Below, in pieces: positions 7,515-15,345 of a stretch of DNA of 40,882 nt. Numbering within the stretch: position 1 is the stretch's first letter; each line of letters starts with the position of its first letter. A program made the translations under genes and the position numbers. The notes under the pieces are model-generated. The model ran no database searches. It was given only the letters and a program-made list of their open reading frames with translations, and was not told the DNA's origin. Source of the DNA: a virus; IMG/VR virus record IMGVR_UViG_3300025282_000007, positions 1 through 40,882 of that record. One strand, written 5' to 3'.

Positions 7515-8909
7515 CTAAGCCACCAAGCCACTTACTGCAACGTCCTTGATTCGGGCAAGACCGTTACGTGCGGTTACACCCAGGTTTGAATAGGTACGGC
7601 CAAACGCCGTAACCTCATCCTTGCCTGATACCCACTTCCAAACGGCGCCGCCACTCTCGTCCCACTTGAACGGAGAGGTTTCCATAACCTTGATGGCTGC
7701 CTTGGACAGAACAAAGATTTGACGGTGTCGAACGTCCTTGCCCGCCACGATTGGGATTTGTGATCCATCGTGGTAGTAGCTGAGAGCTTTGTAGCCACCG
7801 GCCAACTCAAGCGGTTGGAAGCGCTCCTGGCCTTTTGACTTCAGCATGTTCAGGTATGCGCGCTGCGTTGCAGTGTGCATAACCAACAGGTCTGTCGTGC
7901 CAGGGCTCAGGTCGTTGACGCTATCAATGGCTTGATTCAACAAGTCCTCGGTAAGAGGGCGCTCGCTACCTTCACCAGCTGGGTTGGCAAAAATTTGGGC
8001 CTGCCACTCTGAGAAGGTGGACGGGTTGATCTCTTGGAACGTAGACGCCGTGCCGCCTGAGTTAGGGAATGCCTGGTCAGATACTGCGCCGGCAATACCC
8101 ATCATCTCCTTCTTGTACGACGTGTCGGCTGCACCAACCGTGCCCGTGGAGGTCGAACCACCGCTGACAAATACATCATCTCCGACTGGGTCATCACCAC
8201 CAATCTTTGTAATGGTAAAGGCCGTGAACGGTGAGCTCTTTGATACTGTGGCCACGATGCCGTGACCGCGTGAGTCTTCACCGGCTGACTTATCAAAACT
8301 GTCACCGGCATCTGCACCAGCAGCAGTACCCCAGGCAACCCGCATGCCCACTTTCAGGTGGCGAGTTGTTCGTGGTGTGTTGGAACCGTGACCAGCGCCA
8401 CCGCTCGCGGTGTTGACAATGGTCGTGCCGTCGTCGTAGCCCTTCAGGGTCACTGACAGGCCAGAGCCACTGGCCTCACCGAGAATACTTGTTCCGTCGC
8501 CGTTGAGTTGCCGGTTCATGTTGTCGGTCAAGTCCTTGACTCGGTTTTTGAGCTGCGCCGACTTCACGCTTGCCCATGCACCCTGCTGGTCAGCAGTCTG
8601 AGCCTCGGCAATGTTTGTCACGCTCATCACGATGTAGTTGAACTTGTTCTTGATGATGCTTGACAAATACTGGTCCGAACCGGCGGGCGGCAAGTTGCCT
8701 CCCTCGTTTCGAGCACCGAAAGCATTGGAGCTCCGCAGGTACACGGGTGTCTCGTGGTGCTTGCCGGTCCAGTGCGCCTTGGTTTTGGTCAGCAGATTAT
8801 AGAGGATGACTTTGCGGTTGATGACCTCGGTAATCACTTTTGCGTACCGAATCTTCATTGCGTTGTCGAAATTAGCTAGGTCTTGTTTTGTATCACTAGG
8901 AAAGGCCAT
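7515..8909 (-). CDS. Major capsid protein (HK97-type fold likely)
   Basis: A 464-aa protein with ATG at 8909 and GGGAG 11 bases upstream. The N-terminal segment (DNAMKIRYAKVITEVINRKV) followed by LTKTKAHWTGKHHETPVYLR and a run of NEGGNLPPAG is typical of podovirus-type coat proteins. The region about 290-400 has TDLLVMHTATQRAYLNMLKS and a late FVLSKAAIKVMETSPFKWDE, which resembles the capsid P-domain and A-domain strands of this family. It follows the scaffold gene, as usual. The Gly/Ser/Thr-rich part around 150-270 may be a surface insertion. The internal co-chaperonin gene on the plus strand may serve its folding. Confidence 0.87.
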   Translation of the reverse strand: MAFPSDTKQDLANFDNAMKIRYAKVITEVINRKVILYNLLTKTKAHWTGKHHETPVYLRSSNAFGARNEGGNLPPAGSDQYLSSIIKNKFNYIVMSVTNIAEAQTADQQGAWASVKSAQLKNRVKDLTDNMNRQLNGDGTSILGEASGSGLSVTLKGYDDGTTIVNTASGGAGHGSNTPRTTRHLKVGMRVAWGTAAGADAGDSFDKSAGEDSRGHGIVATVSKSSPFTAFTITKIGGDDPVGDDVFVSGGSTSTGTVGAADTSYKKEMMGIAGAVSDQAFPNSGGTASTFQEINPSTFSEWQAQIFANPAGEGSERPLTEDLLNQAIDSVNDLSPGTTDLLVMHTATQRAYLNMLKSKGQERFQPLELAGGYKALSYYHDGSQIPIVAGKDVRHRQIFVLSKAAIKVMETSPFKWDESGGAVWKWVSGKDEVTAFGRTYSNLGVTARNGLARIKDVAVSGLVA

Positions 8910-9107
8910 TAGTTTTGAAACTCCCTATTTCAAATAATGAAAAGTCTTTGGCGGGACCGACTCCCTAGTGACAGTAGTTACTTTTGTTTTTTTTCTTCGC
9001 CTTTTTTGGGCTTACTGAGCAGGATTATTAGTGCGGTTTTTTTGGGATCTGTTTCCCTGCTCTTTTTCTTTTTGTTGTTGTGATGGTACTTCAATCCAAC
9101 CTCACGC
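8910..9107 (-). other. A-rich spacer between scaffold and capsid genes, with an open +1 frame
   Basis: This 198-bp stretch is purine-rich on the coding strand with several A-runs (7, 7 and 6). No good hairpin terminator is visible. In the +1 frame relative to the scaffold gene, translation stays open from before the scaffold stop to a TAG at 8966-8968, giving a Lys-rich segment with a short hydrophobic patch (TALIILLS). There is no ATG or GTG start for it, so it would need frameshifting or a TTG start. It may equally be an A-rich leader that keeps the capsid ribosome binding site unstructured. Confidence 0.4.
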
Positions 9108-9932
9108 TCAATGGGGGATTCCAAACTCTGCTCGAGAGTCCTTCATCACCATATCGAACACGTCCATGCTATCCAGATTTTCCTTAGCATACCAACTGGA
9201 CTCGCGGCTGTCGCCGTCTTGCACTGCAACGGAGCGCCCCGCCCCGCCGCCGCCTATTGCGGTTGGCGTCTGGCGAGCCGGGGGCTGGCCGAGTGCTGGG
9301 CCCCCGCCTTGCGGCTGTGGATTGTTGCCGCTCACGGCTTGTATTCGCTGCGCCGCCTTTTCCATTGTGCCGCCGAACTCGTGGGTGGCCAGGGCGATTT
9401 GCATCATCATGCGCCTGCCGTCTTCTGTAGCGACCGCTGGATACTTCTGGGCGAGCACATCTGCCTCGCTGGCTGTTTGTTCGACTATGGTTTGTTGGTG
9501 CTGTATCGCCCGCGTGCGTTGCATGTCCTCAACGTGTTGTTCAAGCTTTGCCATGCGGGCTTTATTCTGATCCACCGTATTGAAGATGTCCTCGTCTTCC
9601 ATGTCGCCCAGCTCGAGCTCTGGTGGTGGTGCTTGCTCTGCGGGCCCGCCGGTGTCGTAGTCTTTTGACCAGTTCGCAAACGCTTCGTACTTTTCTCTAC
9701 TGTTAAAGTGTGTGGCCCACCACTGGCGCACCTCTGCCCGCTCCTTCGCGACCTGGGCCTCAAGCTCCGGGCCCCTTGTTTCCCATCCTGCCGGGGCCTC
9801 TGGTTCTGGCGCCACCTCTTCCGGGGCAACCTCTTCCGGGGCTTGCATTGCGGCGAGGTCGTCGTGCAATGCGTCGATTGGATCAACATCTGCCGGTGTA
9901 GTTTCAGTCGTTGTTTCGGTCGTGTCTTCCAT
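9108..9932 (-). CDS. Scaffolding-type protein
   Basis: A 274-aa acidic protein between portal and capsid genes, the standard place for a scaffold. Two ATGs lie in frame (9938 and 9932). AGGAG abuts the first directly, so the second with a 6-base spacer is preferred. The N-terminal ~90 residues are rich in Glu, Pro, Thr and Ala (VAPEEVAPEPEAPAG), then come charged helical segments (AQVAKERAEVRQWW; DQNKARMAKLEQHVEDMQRT) suited to coiled coil, and a Gly/Pro/Gln-rich linker near 205-240. No protease motif is visible. The short C-terminal domain may bind the capsid protein. Confidence 0.82.
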   Translation of the reverse strand: MEDTTETTTETTPADVDPIDALHDDLAAMQAPEEVAPEEVAPEPEAPAGWETRGPELEAQVAKERAEVRQWWATHFNSREKYEAFANWSKDYDTGGPAEQAPPPELELGDMEDEDIFNTVDQNKARMAKLEQHVEDMQRTRAIQHQQTIVEQTASEADVLAQKYPAVATEDGRRMMMQIALATHEFGGTMEKAAQRIQAVSGNNPQPQGGGPALGQPPARQTPTAIGGGGAGRSVAVQDGDSRESSWYAKENLDSMDVFDMVMKDSRAEFGIPH

Positions 9933-9941
9933 TGTCATCTC

Positions 9942-12053
9942 CTATTCAAAAAACCCTCGTTCCTCTGCTGGATTAAAGCCTGGGCCTCGGGGGCCAACCG
10001 CTTGGTTAAGTTCGGGCGTTCCCCCACCCAGCATCCCGGGGAGCTGCCCCCCTTGGCCCTCCTCGCCATACGGGAGTTCCGGTGGTGTTGGTTGTGCCAT
10101 TTGCTCGGGCGCACCAACCGTGCCAGCGCCAAGCCCAGGCGGCCCGCCGGGTTGCTGCTGTTGTTGTGCGGCCATTACCTGCTGCGGGTCTTGGCCGTAG
10201 GCCTGGACGTATGCTGGCAGTCCTTGTGTTTGAATTTGTAGCTGGCGATAGTGCTCGGCCAGGTGGAGTTCGTAAAACTGCTGGGTCTCCGGCGGCAGCT
10301 CGCGGAACTCAGGCGATTTCATAAACACCAGGGTTTCGGATATATGCACCACATGGTTATGCCACCAGCTCACCTTGATAAGTGGGTGGTTCTCGGGGTC
10401 CATCATGAATGCGTTCTCTTGGCGCTGATAGTTTCGCTCTGGCGAGTCGTCGTCAATAAACTCCTTGAGTCCCATTGAGCCAAACGCCTTGCGGAATTTC
10501 ACCAAGGTTTCCGGGTCTTCGATTGGCCCAAACCCGCCGAGCTGGAGAAGCTGCAAAGAGATCTCCCTTTCGTAGCTCGCAAATTTTGGCAGAAGGCTTC
10601 CCGCCTGTATCTCCACATCGGTGGAGTCGATGTGGTCACGATGAAACCTTACGGCCTCCGCTCGGTGTGACTCGGAGACTACCGAGATTGTCATCTCAAC
10701 CTCCATGTTCTCTCGCCACATCTCGAGCAGGCCGGCACCAAGGTCAGCCAGCGCCTCTTCCAGGGAGCGGGCTGGGGCTGCTAGCTTCACCGCGTCTTGG
10801 TCGGCCAGCACACCCAGTGCGCGCCCAGAGATAACACCGCTAGGCCCACGGCCCTGGCTAATTTCATGCACCCCACTGATGTCATACATTGAGTTCTTTA
10901 GCGTGTCGGCCAGCTCGTATAGTGAGTTTGGTATGGGCACGGGGGGCATGCGCTGGGGCGGCGGGCCCGCGTTGGCGTTGTAGAAAATAATGTGGTCAGG
11001 CCGGTTCTTGATTCCCGTCTTTGCGATTGAGCCCGCAGCCGCCACCCAGGGGGGGTTGCTGCTGACGTTCCTGAGTTCCAAGATAGAGGAGATGGAGCGG
11101 TTGAGCTCCCGTTGAATAGGCACCAAACCTTGCACGACCCCAGTGCCCCAAAAGCGACCGCCCATCTCCCCAACTTTAATCTGTGTAATGGAGAACTTGC
11201 GGCCGGGTAGGTGGGTTTCCTCAAGCACCACCCCCTCGCTTACAATCACACGCCTTCCATCAGGGTGGGTATTGCTTGGGCGCTCTTGGTACTCCAGCAC
11301 TTTGTGTAGTTTCTGCTCGCCGCCGTCTGACACGTAGCCCCGCAGGTCTGACTTCCTCACACTGTCGTCGTCGCTGGCATGGCTCGCCCCAGGGGCGTGG
11401 TTCTTGCTATCGAACTCCTTCACCATCCCAGGCCAGCGGAGATCCAAGGCCGCATCACTAAGTACGTGCGCCAGGATTACCCACTTTGCGTTATGGAGGT
11501 GGGTTGATTCCCAGTCAGGAAAGACGTCAAACGGAGACCATGCCTCAACAACCGGGAAGCCAGTTACCTCAAGCGAGTCGCCCACCTGTAGCGTCTTGCC
11601 CGCCTGACTGTCCCAGTAACAATTAAAAAACCCCGTCCCGGTTAGCGAGGCCCACCATACAACGTCGTATGTAACGCTCTGCATTCGCATCTGTCTATAC
11701 AGGTAGTCCAGCAGGTATTCGGACGCTCTTGCTTTCTGTCGCTGGTCGTCTTCTGAACCGGTGGGCCGAACAATAAATGCCGGCCGGCTTTGTGTGAGCT
11801 TGCTTGCAACCGTGTTAACGATTGGCTTGATGTAGTTATTGACTGCCCTGACCCGCCAGCTCGGGGCCTTAGACTCACTCGTCCTGCCGTGCCTGAAGCT
11901 GCTGTACTGTCGGCCATCATAAAACGCATGGTAGGTCCACCAAGAATCCTGGAGCTCGGTCTTCATTTGCTTAGAGCGTTGGTACATCAGGTTGATTTGG
12001 CTACCGAGCTGCTCTTGGCGGTCCTGGCCCCCTTCAATTTTAATGATGTTCAT
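9942..12053 (-). CDS. Portal protein
   Basis: A 703-aa protein; ATG at 12053 overlaps the upstream TGA by one base. Typical portal features: an N-terminal helical region (INLMYQRSKQMKTELQDSWW), then VRAVNNYIKPIVNTVASKLTQ and RPAFIVRP, a clip/stem region with LVPIQRELNRSISSILELRN, and the DISGVHEISQGRGPSGVISG segment common in P22-like and related portals. The C-terminal ~80 residues are Gln, Gly and Pro-rich, as in other podovirus portals. It forms the dodecameric vertex through which TerL packages DNA. Position between TerL and scaffold is canonical. Confidence 0.9.
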   Translation of the reverse strand: MNIIKIEGGQDRQEQLGSQINLMYQRSKQMKTELQDSWWTYHAFYDGRQYSSFRHGRTSESKAPSWRVRAVNNYIKPIVNTVASKLTQSRPAFIVRPTGSEDDQRQKARASEYLLDYLYRQMRMQSVTYDVVWWASLTGTGFFNCYWDSQAGKTLQVGDSLEVTGFPVVEAWSPFDVFPDWESTHLHNAKWVILAHVLSDAALDLRWPGMVKEFDSKNHAPGASHASDDDSVRKSDLRGYVSDGGEQKLHKVLEYQERPSNTHPDGRRVIVSEGVVLEETHLPGRKFSITQIKVGEMGGRFWGTGVVQGLVPIQRELNRSISSILELRNVSSNPPWVAAAGSIAKTGIKNRPDHIIFYNANAGPPPQRMPPVPIPNSLYELADTLKNSMYDISGVHEISQGRGPSGVISGRALGVLADQDAVKLAAPARSLEEALADLGAGLLEMWRENMEVEMTISVVSESHRAEAVRFHRDHIDSTDVEIQAGSLLPKFASYEREISLQLLQLGGFGPIEDPETLVKFRKAFGSMGLKEFIDDDSPERNYQRQENAFMMDPENHPLIKVSWWHNHVVHISETLVFMKSPEFRELPPETQQFYELHLAEHYRQLQIQTQGLPAYVQAYGQDPQQVMAAQQQQQPGGPPGLGAGTVGAPEQMAQPTPPELPYGEEGQGGQLPGMLGGGTPELNQAVGPRGPGFNPAEERGFFE

Positions 12054-12370
12054 CAGCTTATGTCCTGCGGTGTGATGATGTCGCGGGTAAGGGCATCATA
12101 GTCGGGGTCAATAAGCGGCGAGCCCGGCCGAACCCTTCGCAGCATTTGCTGCTCGGCTATCCATAGCTGGTGATCAACATCGGCGGAAAGCTCCGCGCCG
12201 TTGATGTTATCGGGGGCTTGTGGCGTGGCGTGTTCGGCATAAAACACCTCGGCCTCGTCAGCCGGGGGCTCGGCTTTGACTGGCGCAGCCTCCTCAATGT
12301 CAATGGTGCTGATGGCCTTGCAGGCAATCGCCATGCAAACGCTCCGAATTGCCACGCCAACGCTTTCCAT
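12053..12370 (-). CDS. Small protein between TerL and portal, unknown
   Basis: A 105-aa protein. ATG at 12370 overlaps the TerL stop (TAATG) with GGGGA just upstream; a GTG at 12379 in the same frame would add three residues. The first ~20 residues (VGVAIRSVCMAIACKAIS) form an amphipathic or membrane-like helix. The remainder is acidic and Pro/Ala-rich, ending in a charged helix (DVDHQLWIAEQQMLRRV). No family is recognised. Coupling to TerL and portal suggests a role in packaging or head completion. Confidence 0.7.
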   Translation of the reverse strand: MESVGVAIRSVCMAIACKAISTIDIEEAAPVKAEPPADEAEVFYAEHATPQAPDNINGAELSADVDHQLWIAEQQMLRRVRPGSPLIDPDYDALTRDIITPQDIS

Positions 12371-14187
12371 TATCCCCACGCGACCTCCTCGTGGTCCTCG
12401 TCCTCAACGCGAATTACTGGATTGAAGACTGCGCCAAAGTCACCCTCGTGAGTATCACCGCCGTCCTCTTGAAGGCTTGAATCACCCTGGTCAACCAGTT
12501 GTTTATGTACATCAACCGCAATGCACATGGCAATGGTTGCGTCGTCGTGGTGGCCATATGGGGCCTCGGGTCGGCCCGAGGTCTTTGAGCGTATCAACGT
12601 AATCATTTCCCCGAGCAGTCGCTTGCTGTTCAAGCTAACCTCTTTGCGTCTTACCGCCGATTCAAACAACCCTACCATGAAGTGTCTGGTGCGCACGTCG
12701 GTGGAGTACCCGAGCTTGTTTGTTTCTGTGCCCGCAACCTTACCCGCCTCGCTGTATCTGCGGTACAACTGGAGCTGCGGAAAATCTCTAATCAAGTAGT
12801 GGATAACTACCAGCCCGTGGTTGTTTGACTCGGGCGCTAGCATGGCATTGTTGTACATTATGCCAGCGAGCGCCTGCTGCCTGGCCAAAACATCCGGGGT
12901 CACTCGGTCATAGAACTCGGCCACCTGTGTCTTTGTAAACCTGTCGAACACCTGGACGCTGGCGAAGTCATCGTCGTTGCTGCGCCCGCCGCCAGCAGCA
13001 TCCGAGGTGACGAGGTACTTGTGGTCTTTGTTTGGTTGGTGGTAAATCTCCCAGCCACCTCCATCTGGTTGCACCCTGATGCCACCGCCGTCCTCAATCA
13101 TCGTGCCCGTAATTGCTGGCGGGGTTGCTGACTTCAGCATCTCTTGTATCAGCCGCGCGCTGAACACGTTGCGCCCAGAGCTGACAAAAGATATCTGCCA
13201 ACTCAGCGGCCACTCTTCGTCAAACCTATCTTGGTCACCGTTACACTTGTTGACCAGCGTCTGGGTCCAGAAGCGCATTTGGCTTGGCGAAAGCCCATAC
13301 TCCATGGCCCGGTGTCGCTGCGTCTGGTCATACCCCAGCTGGTTGGCCGCATCATTGAATGCCACCAGGTCGCTGGCCTTGTGCGCGTCAGCCATTCGCT
13401 CAGATAGCCAGAGCTCTTCCTTCCCTTGCTCTTTGGTTGGCGCCTCTCTTTGGTACTCGGGGTTGTCTTTCCAGCTGAAGAACATGGGCTTGTACAGGTT
13501 GCCTCTAACGTTCTTGATTGCCCGCAAATAGATGTCGTGGAACAGGTTGCCCACCCCCTTTGACGTGGACTCGATGAACACATAGGTAAAGGGAAGGTCA
13601 GGTACTGCGTTGAGCAGGGCCTGTGCCACGTCCACCGCTGATGTGTTGCGGCGCCCGGTTTCCCAGGATGGCAGCTCGGAGATGTGCAGGAACGTCGGCG
13701 TAGATCCACGCTCTGAGTCAGCGCTGCCGCCTTGTGTCTGACACTCAGCCCTTGAGCCGTTTATCCACTCAAGCTTGCTGCCCTTGGGTTTACTCTTCAA
13801 GGGGGGGAACACGTTGGTGTCAACGTTATCCACAATGCGTCGGCCAATGCGAAACAGCTCGCGGGTGGCGTCGGTTTCATGGGCCACGGTCAATGCGTGG
13901 GCGTGCGGTGTTGTCTGGCAGTGGTGAATGGCAAGCGCCTGGATTATGGTGCTCAAGCCCTCTTTGCGTGACTTACAGATGACAATGCGAACGAAGCCGC
14001 GCTCATCCTCCTGTCGTTTTATCTCATTGAGCAGCGCCTGCTGCGCGGTGCGACCATTCACGCTCAAGTCAATGAGGCCCCACTGCATGGCCTCTTTGTC
14101 CAGCGCTCTAATCTTGTACTCACTCTTGAAACAAAAAGGCCTGTCGGTAAAACACCGCTGCCGGTATCGCTCAAGGGCGTCGCTCAC
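12370..14187 (-). CDS. terL: Terminase large subunit
   Basis: A 605-aa packaging motor. The ATPase half has a variant Walker A at 72-80 (KSRKEGLST) and a Walker B-type strand with an acidic residue near 167-172 (FLHISE). The nuclease half shows the three RNase H-like acidic positions: D396 in YLVTSDAAGG, E453 in LAPESNNHG, and D548-D549 in YGHHDDATIAM. ATG at 14187 overlaps the stop of the preceding small gene as ATGA. Full length for the family, with an acidic C-terminal tail (about 570-600) that may bind the portal. I cannot say from the sequence alone whether it makes headful or site-specific cuts. Confidence 0.93.
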   Translation of the reverse strand: MSDALERYRQRCFTDRPFCFKSEYKIRALDKEAMQWGLIDLSVNGRTAQQALLNEIKRQEDERGFVRIVICKSRKEGLSTIIQALAIHHCQTTPHAHALTVAHETDATRELFRIGRRIVDNVDTNVFPPLKSKPKGSKLEWINGSRAECQTQGGSADSERGSTPTFLHISELPSWETGRRNTSAVDVAQALLNAVPDLPFTYVFIESTSKGVGNLFHDIYLRAIKNVRGNLYKPMFFSWKDNPEYQREAPTKEQGKEELWLSERMADAHKASDLVAFNDAANQLGYDQTQRHRAMEYGLSPSQMRFWTQTLVNKCNGDQDRFDEEWPLSWQISFVSSGRNVFSARLIQEMLKSATPPAITGTMIEDGGGIRVQPDGGGWEIYHQPNKDHKYLVTSDAAGGGRSNDDDFASVQVFDRFTKTQVAEFYDRVTPDVLARQQALAGIMYNNAMLAPESNNHGLVVIHYLIRDFPQLQLYRRYSEAGKVAGTETNKLGYSTDVRTRHFMVGLFESAVRRKEVSLNSKRLLGEMITLIRSKTSGRPEAPYGHHDDATIAMCIAVDVHKQLVDQGDSSLQEDGGDTHEGDFGAVFNPVIRVEDEDHEEVAWG

Positions 14188-14525
14188 TTGATAGCTTTCA
14201 GCTTGGCGTCGTAGTCAACAACAATTGAATTGCTTGCGGGCCTGTCCCTTATTTCCACCGCCTTATCAATGTTCTTTGCCATGCTTGTCATGAGCTGGTC
14301 CTCGGCTTGAATTGTCTTGAGCAGCTTGAGGTACTCGTCATCGTCGAGACCTCCGAGTGCCTGCTGCTTCCTCGCCTCGGCCAATCTTGCCGCCGTGGAT
14401 TTTGCCGCAAGCGCATACACCCCAGACACGTCATGCATTTCGAGTGATCGCACCATCAATATAGCGTGCGGTTCTGTGTTTTTGAGCGTTGACACCAGGT
14501 TAGGATAGCAATACGTTTGCCGCAT
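14184..14525 (-). CDS. Candidate terminase small subunit
   Basis: A 113-aa, largely helical protein directly upstream of TerL with ATGA overlap, the usual place for TerS. Visible features are an N-terminal part with YCYPNLVSTLKN, a middle helix (VYALAAKSTAARLAEARKQQ), and a C-terminal helix (DQLMTSMAKNIDKAVEIRD) that could oligomerise. No DNA-binding motif can be assigned with certainty. ATG 14525 has no clear Shine-Dalgarno and overlaps the ATG of the divergent plus-strand gene by two bases; the frame also stays open upstream to a GTG at 14612. Gene reality is fairly sure, function is inferred from position. Confidence 0.6.
   Translation of the reverse strand: MRQTYCYPNLVSTLKNTEPHAILMVRSLEMHDVSGVYALAAKSTAARLAEARKQQALGGLDDDEYLKLLKTIQAEDQLMTSMAKNIDKAVEIRDRPASNSIVVDYDAKLKAIK
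14489..14523 (+). promoter_or_regulatory. Candidate sigma70-type promoter, possibly leaderless
   Basis: A consensus -35 TTGACA lies at 14489-14494, followed after 17 bases by TACGTT (14512-14517), a poor -10 box with three matches. The first transcribed base would fall near 14524, which is the A of the plus-strand gene's ATG. No Shine-Dalgarno precedes that ATG, which fits a leaderless message. The site lies within the coding sequence of the divergent small-terminase candidate. Confidence 0.35.
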
Positions 14526-14955
14526 GTCGAAAGGTAAAGGTATCCCTACTGTTCTGGTCTCAGCCGAGCACTTTAATTTGGTGGCAGCATCAGCCAAAAA
14601 GCTCGGGGTCACACCATCGACCGTTGCAAACCTTGTTATCCAGTCGGTTATCGCTGCCGCCGAGCGGTCGATTGGAAGTAATCACGTTGAGATGCTCAAG
14701 GCGCAGGACGGGCCAGCGTCTACCGTTGTGCTCAACCCAATGAAGTTACCCATTTCCACCCACACAAAGCGGATTCTCTCAACAGCTGCGAAGGTGTTCC
14801 AGCTATCAGAGGAAACGATTGCACTGTGGAGCATTCACGAGATGTTGCCGGCCATCGAGCGGATTGAGCCGCTCAACCGACACACTCTACCACCGGCCCT
14901 CTACAACCGTGTGGGCCAAATTGAGCGAGGAGAACATGGCGCGACCCCAAGTTGA
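14524..14955 (+). CDS. Tandem ribbon-helix-helix-like regulator
   Basis: A 143-aa plus-strand protein with two related segments, 10-49 and 75-114, aligning without gaps at an offset of 65. Each has a short strand, a helix (LVAASAKKLG / ILSTAAKVFQ) and a second helix (TPSTVANLVIQSV / SEETIALWSIHEM), the pattern of a ribbon-helix-helix (RHH) DNA-binding unit; shared residues include Ser13/78, Lys25/90, Thr33/98, Ala35/100, Ile39/104 and Glu47-Arg48/Glu112-Arg113. RHH proteins normally dimerise, so this would be a single-chain pseudo-dimer. Likely role: transcription regulator, perhaps of the divergent late genes or of its own promoter. The last 20 bp overlap the GroES-like gene. Confidence 0.75.
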   Translation: MSKGKGIPTVLVSAEHFNLVAASAKKLGVTPSTVANLVIQSVIAAAERSIGSNHVEMLKAQDGPASTVVLNPMKLPISTHTKRILSTAAKVFQLSEETIALWSIHEMLPAIERIEPLNRHTLPPALYNRVGQIERGEHGATPS

Positions 14956-15277
14956 TATTGAACCGTTTGGCTGCCGGGTGGTAGTTGAGCGTGTGACAGA
15001 AGATGTTGAAGACGACCATGTGTTGTCGTCGGTTACGGATGACGGTGGCAACGAGGTTACTATCTACCGGCCAACAACAGCCGCCAACCCCAACAAAGAG
15101 CACGTCGGCGTTGTCAGGGCGGTGGGGGCTGAGTGCAAGTACGCAAAGCCCGGCGACCAAGTGCTCTTCGTTCGCCACCTTGGCGAGGCCACGCTGCTGG
15201 ACACCAACCTGTTGGTGATGCATGAAAATGATATATTAGGTAGAGTTACCGATACGGCGGTGGTACGCTGCGCCTGA
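14936..15277 (+). CDS. GroES-like co-chaperonin
   Basis: A 113-aa protein starting at ATG 14936 with AGGAG 4-5 bases upstream; the frame extends upstream but that part overlaps the preceding gene. Visible features of the GroES fold: strand PFGCRVVVERV (10-20, compare PLxDRVxVxR), a long acidic/Gly loop with GGNEVTIY (37-44) where the GroEL-binding mobile loop is expected, VGVVRAVGAE (57-66), KPGDQVLF (71-78) and the C-terminal HENDILGRV (97-104). Phage co-chaperonins such as T4 gp31 replace host GroES to fold capsid proteins in GroEL. The gene is in a two-gene plus-strand unit and ends just before a large hairpin. Confidence 0.85.
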   Translation: MARPQVDIEPFGCRVVVERVTEDVEDDHVLSSVTDDGGNEVTIYRPTTAANPNKEHVGVVRAVGAECKYAKPGDQVLFVRHLGEATLLDTNLLVMHENDILGRVTDTAVVRCA

Positions 15278-15286
15278 CATAGTTGC

Positions 15287-15342
15287 TACCCGTCGAGGGA
15301 AGTGCCGTTTACCGACACACTTATAAATCCCCTCGGCGGGTA
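15287..15342. terminator. Large hairpin between convergent genes (bidirectional terminator candidate)
   Basis: Arms 15287-15299 and 15330-15342 pair over 13 positions (12 Watson-Crick and one G-T). A smaller stem (GTGCCG near 15302 with CGACAC near 15313, one mismatch) sits in the 30-base loop. It lies between the stops of the GroES-like gene (15277) and the methyltransferase (15346). There is no long T-run on either side, so termination may be partial. Confidence 0.6.
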
Positions 15343-15345
15343 CTT

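Noticed and set aside
10082-10324. Plus-strand frames over the portal gene C-terminus
   Set aside because: Antisense to Gln/Gly/Pro-rich repeats, which gives long open frames by composition.
13203-13709. Minus-strand frame of 168 codons within TerL
   Set aside because: Arg/Ser/Trp-rich shadow of the conserved terminase frame.
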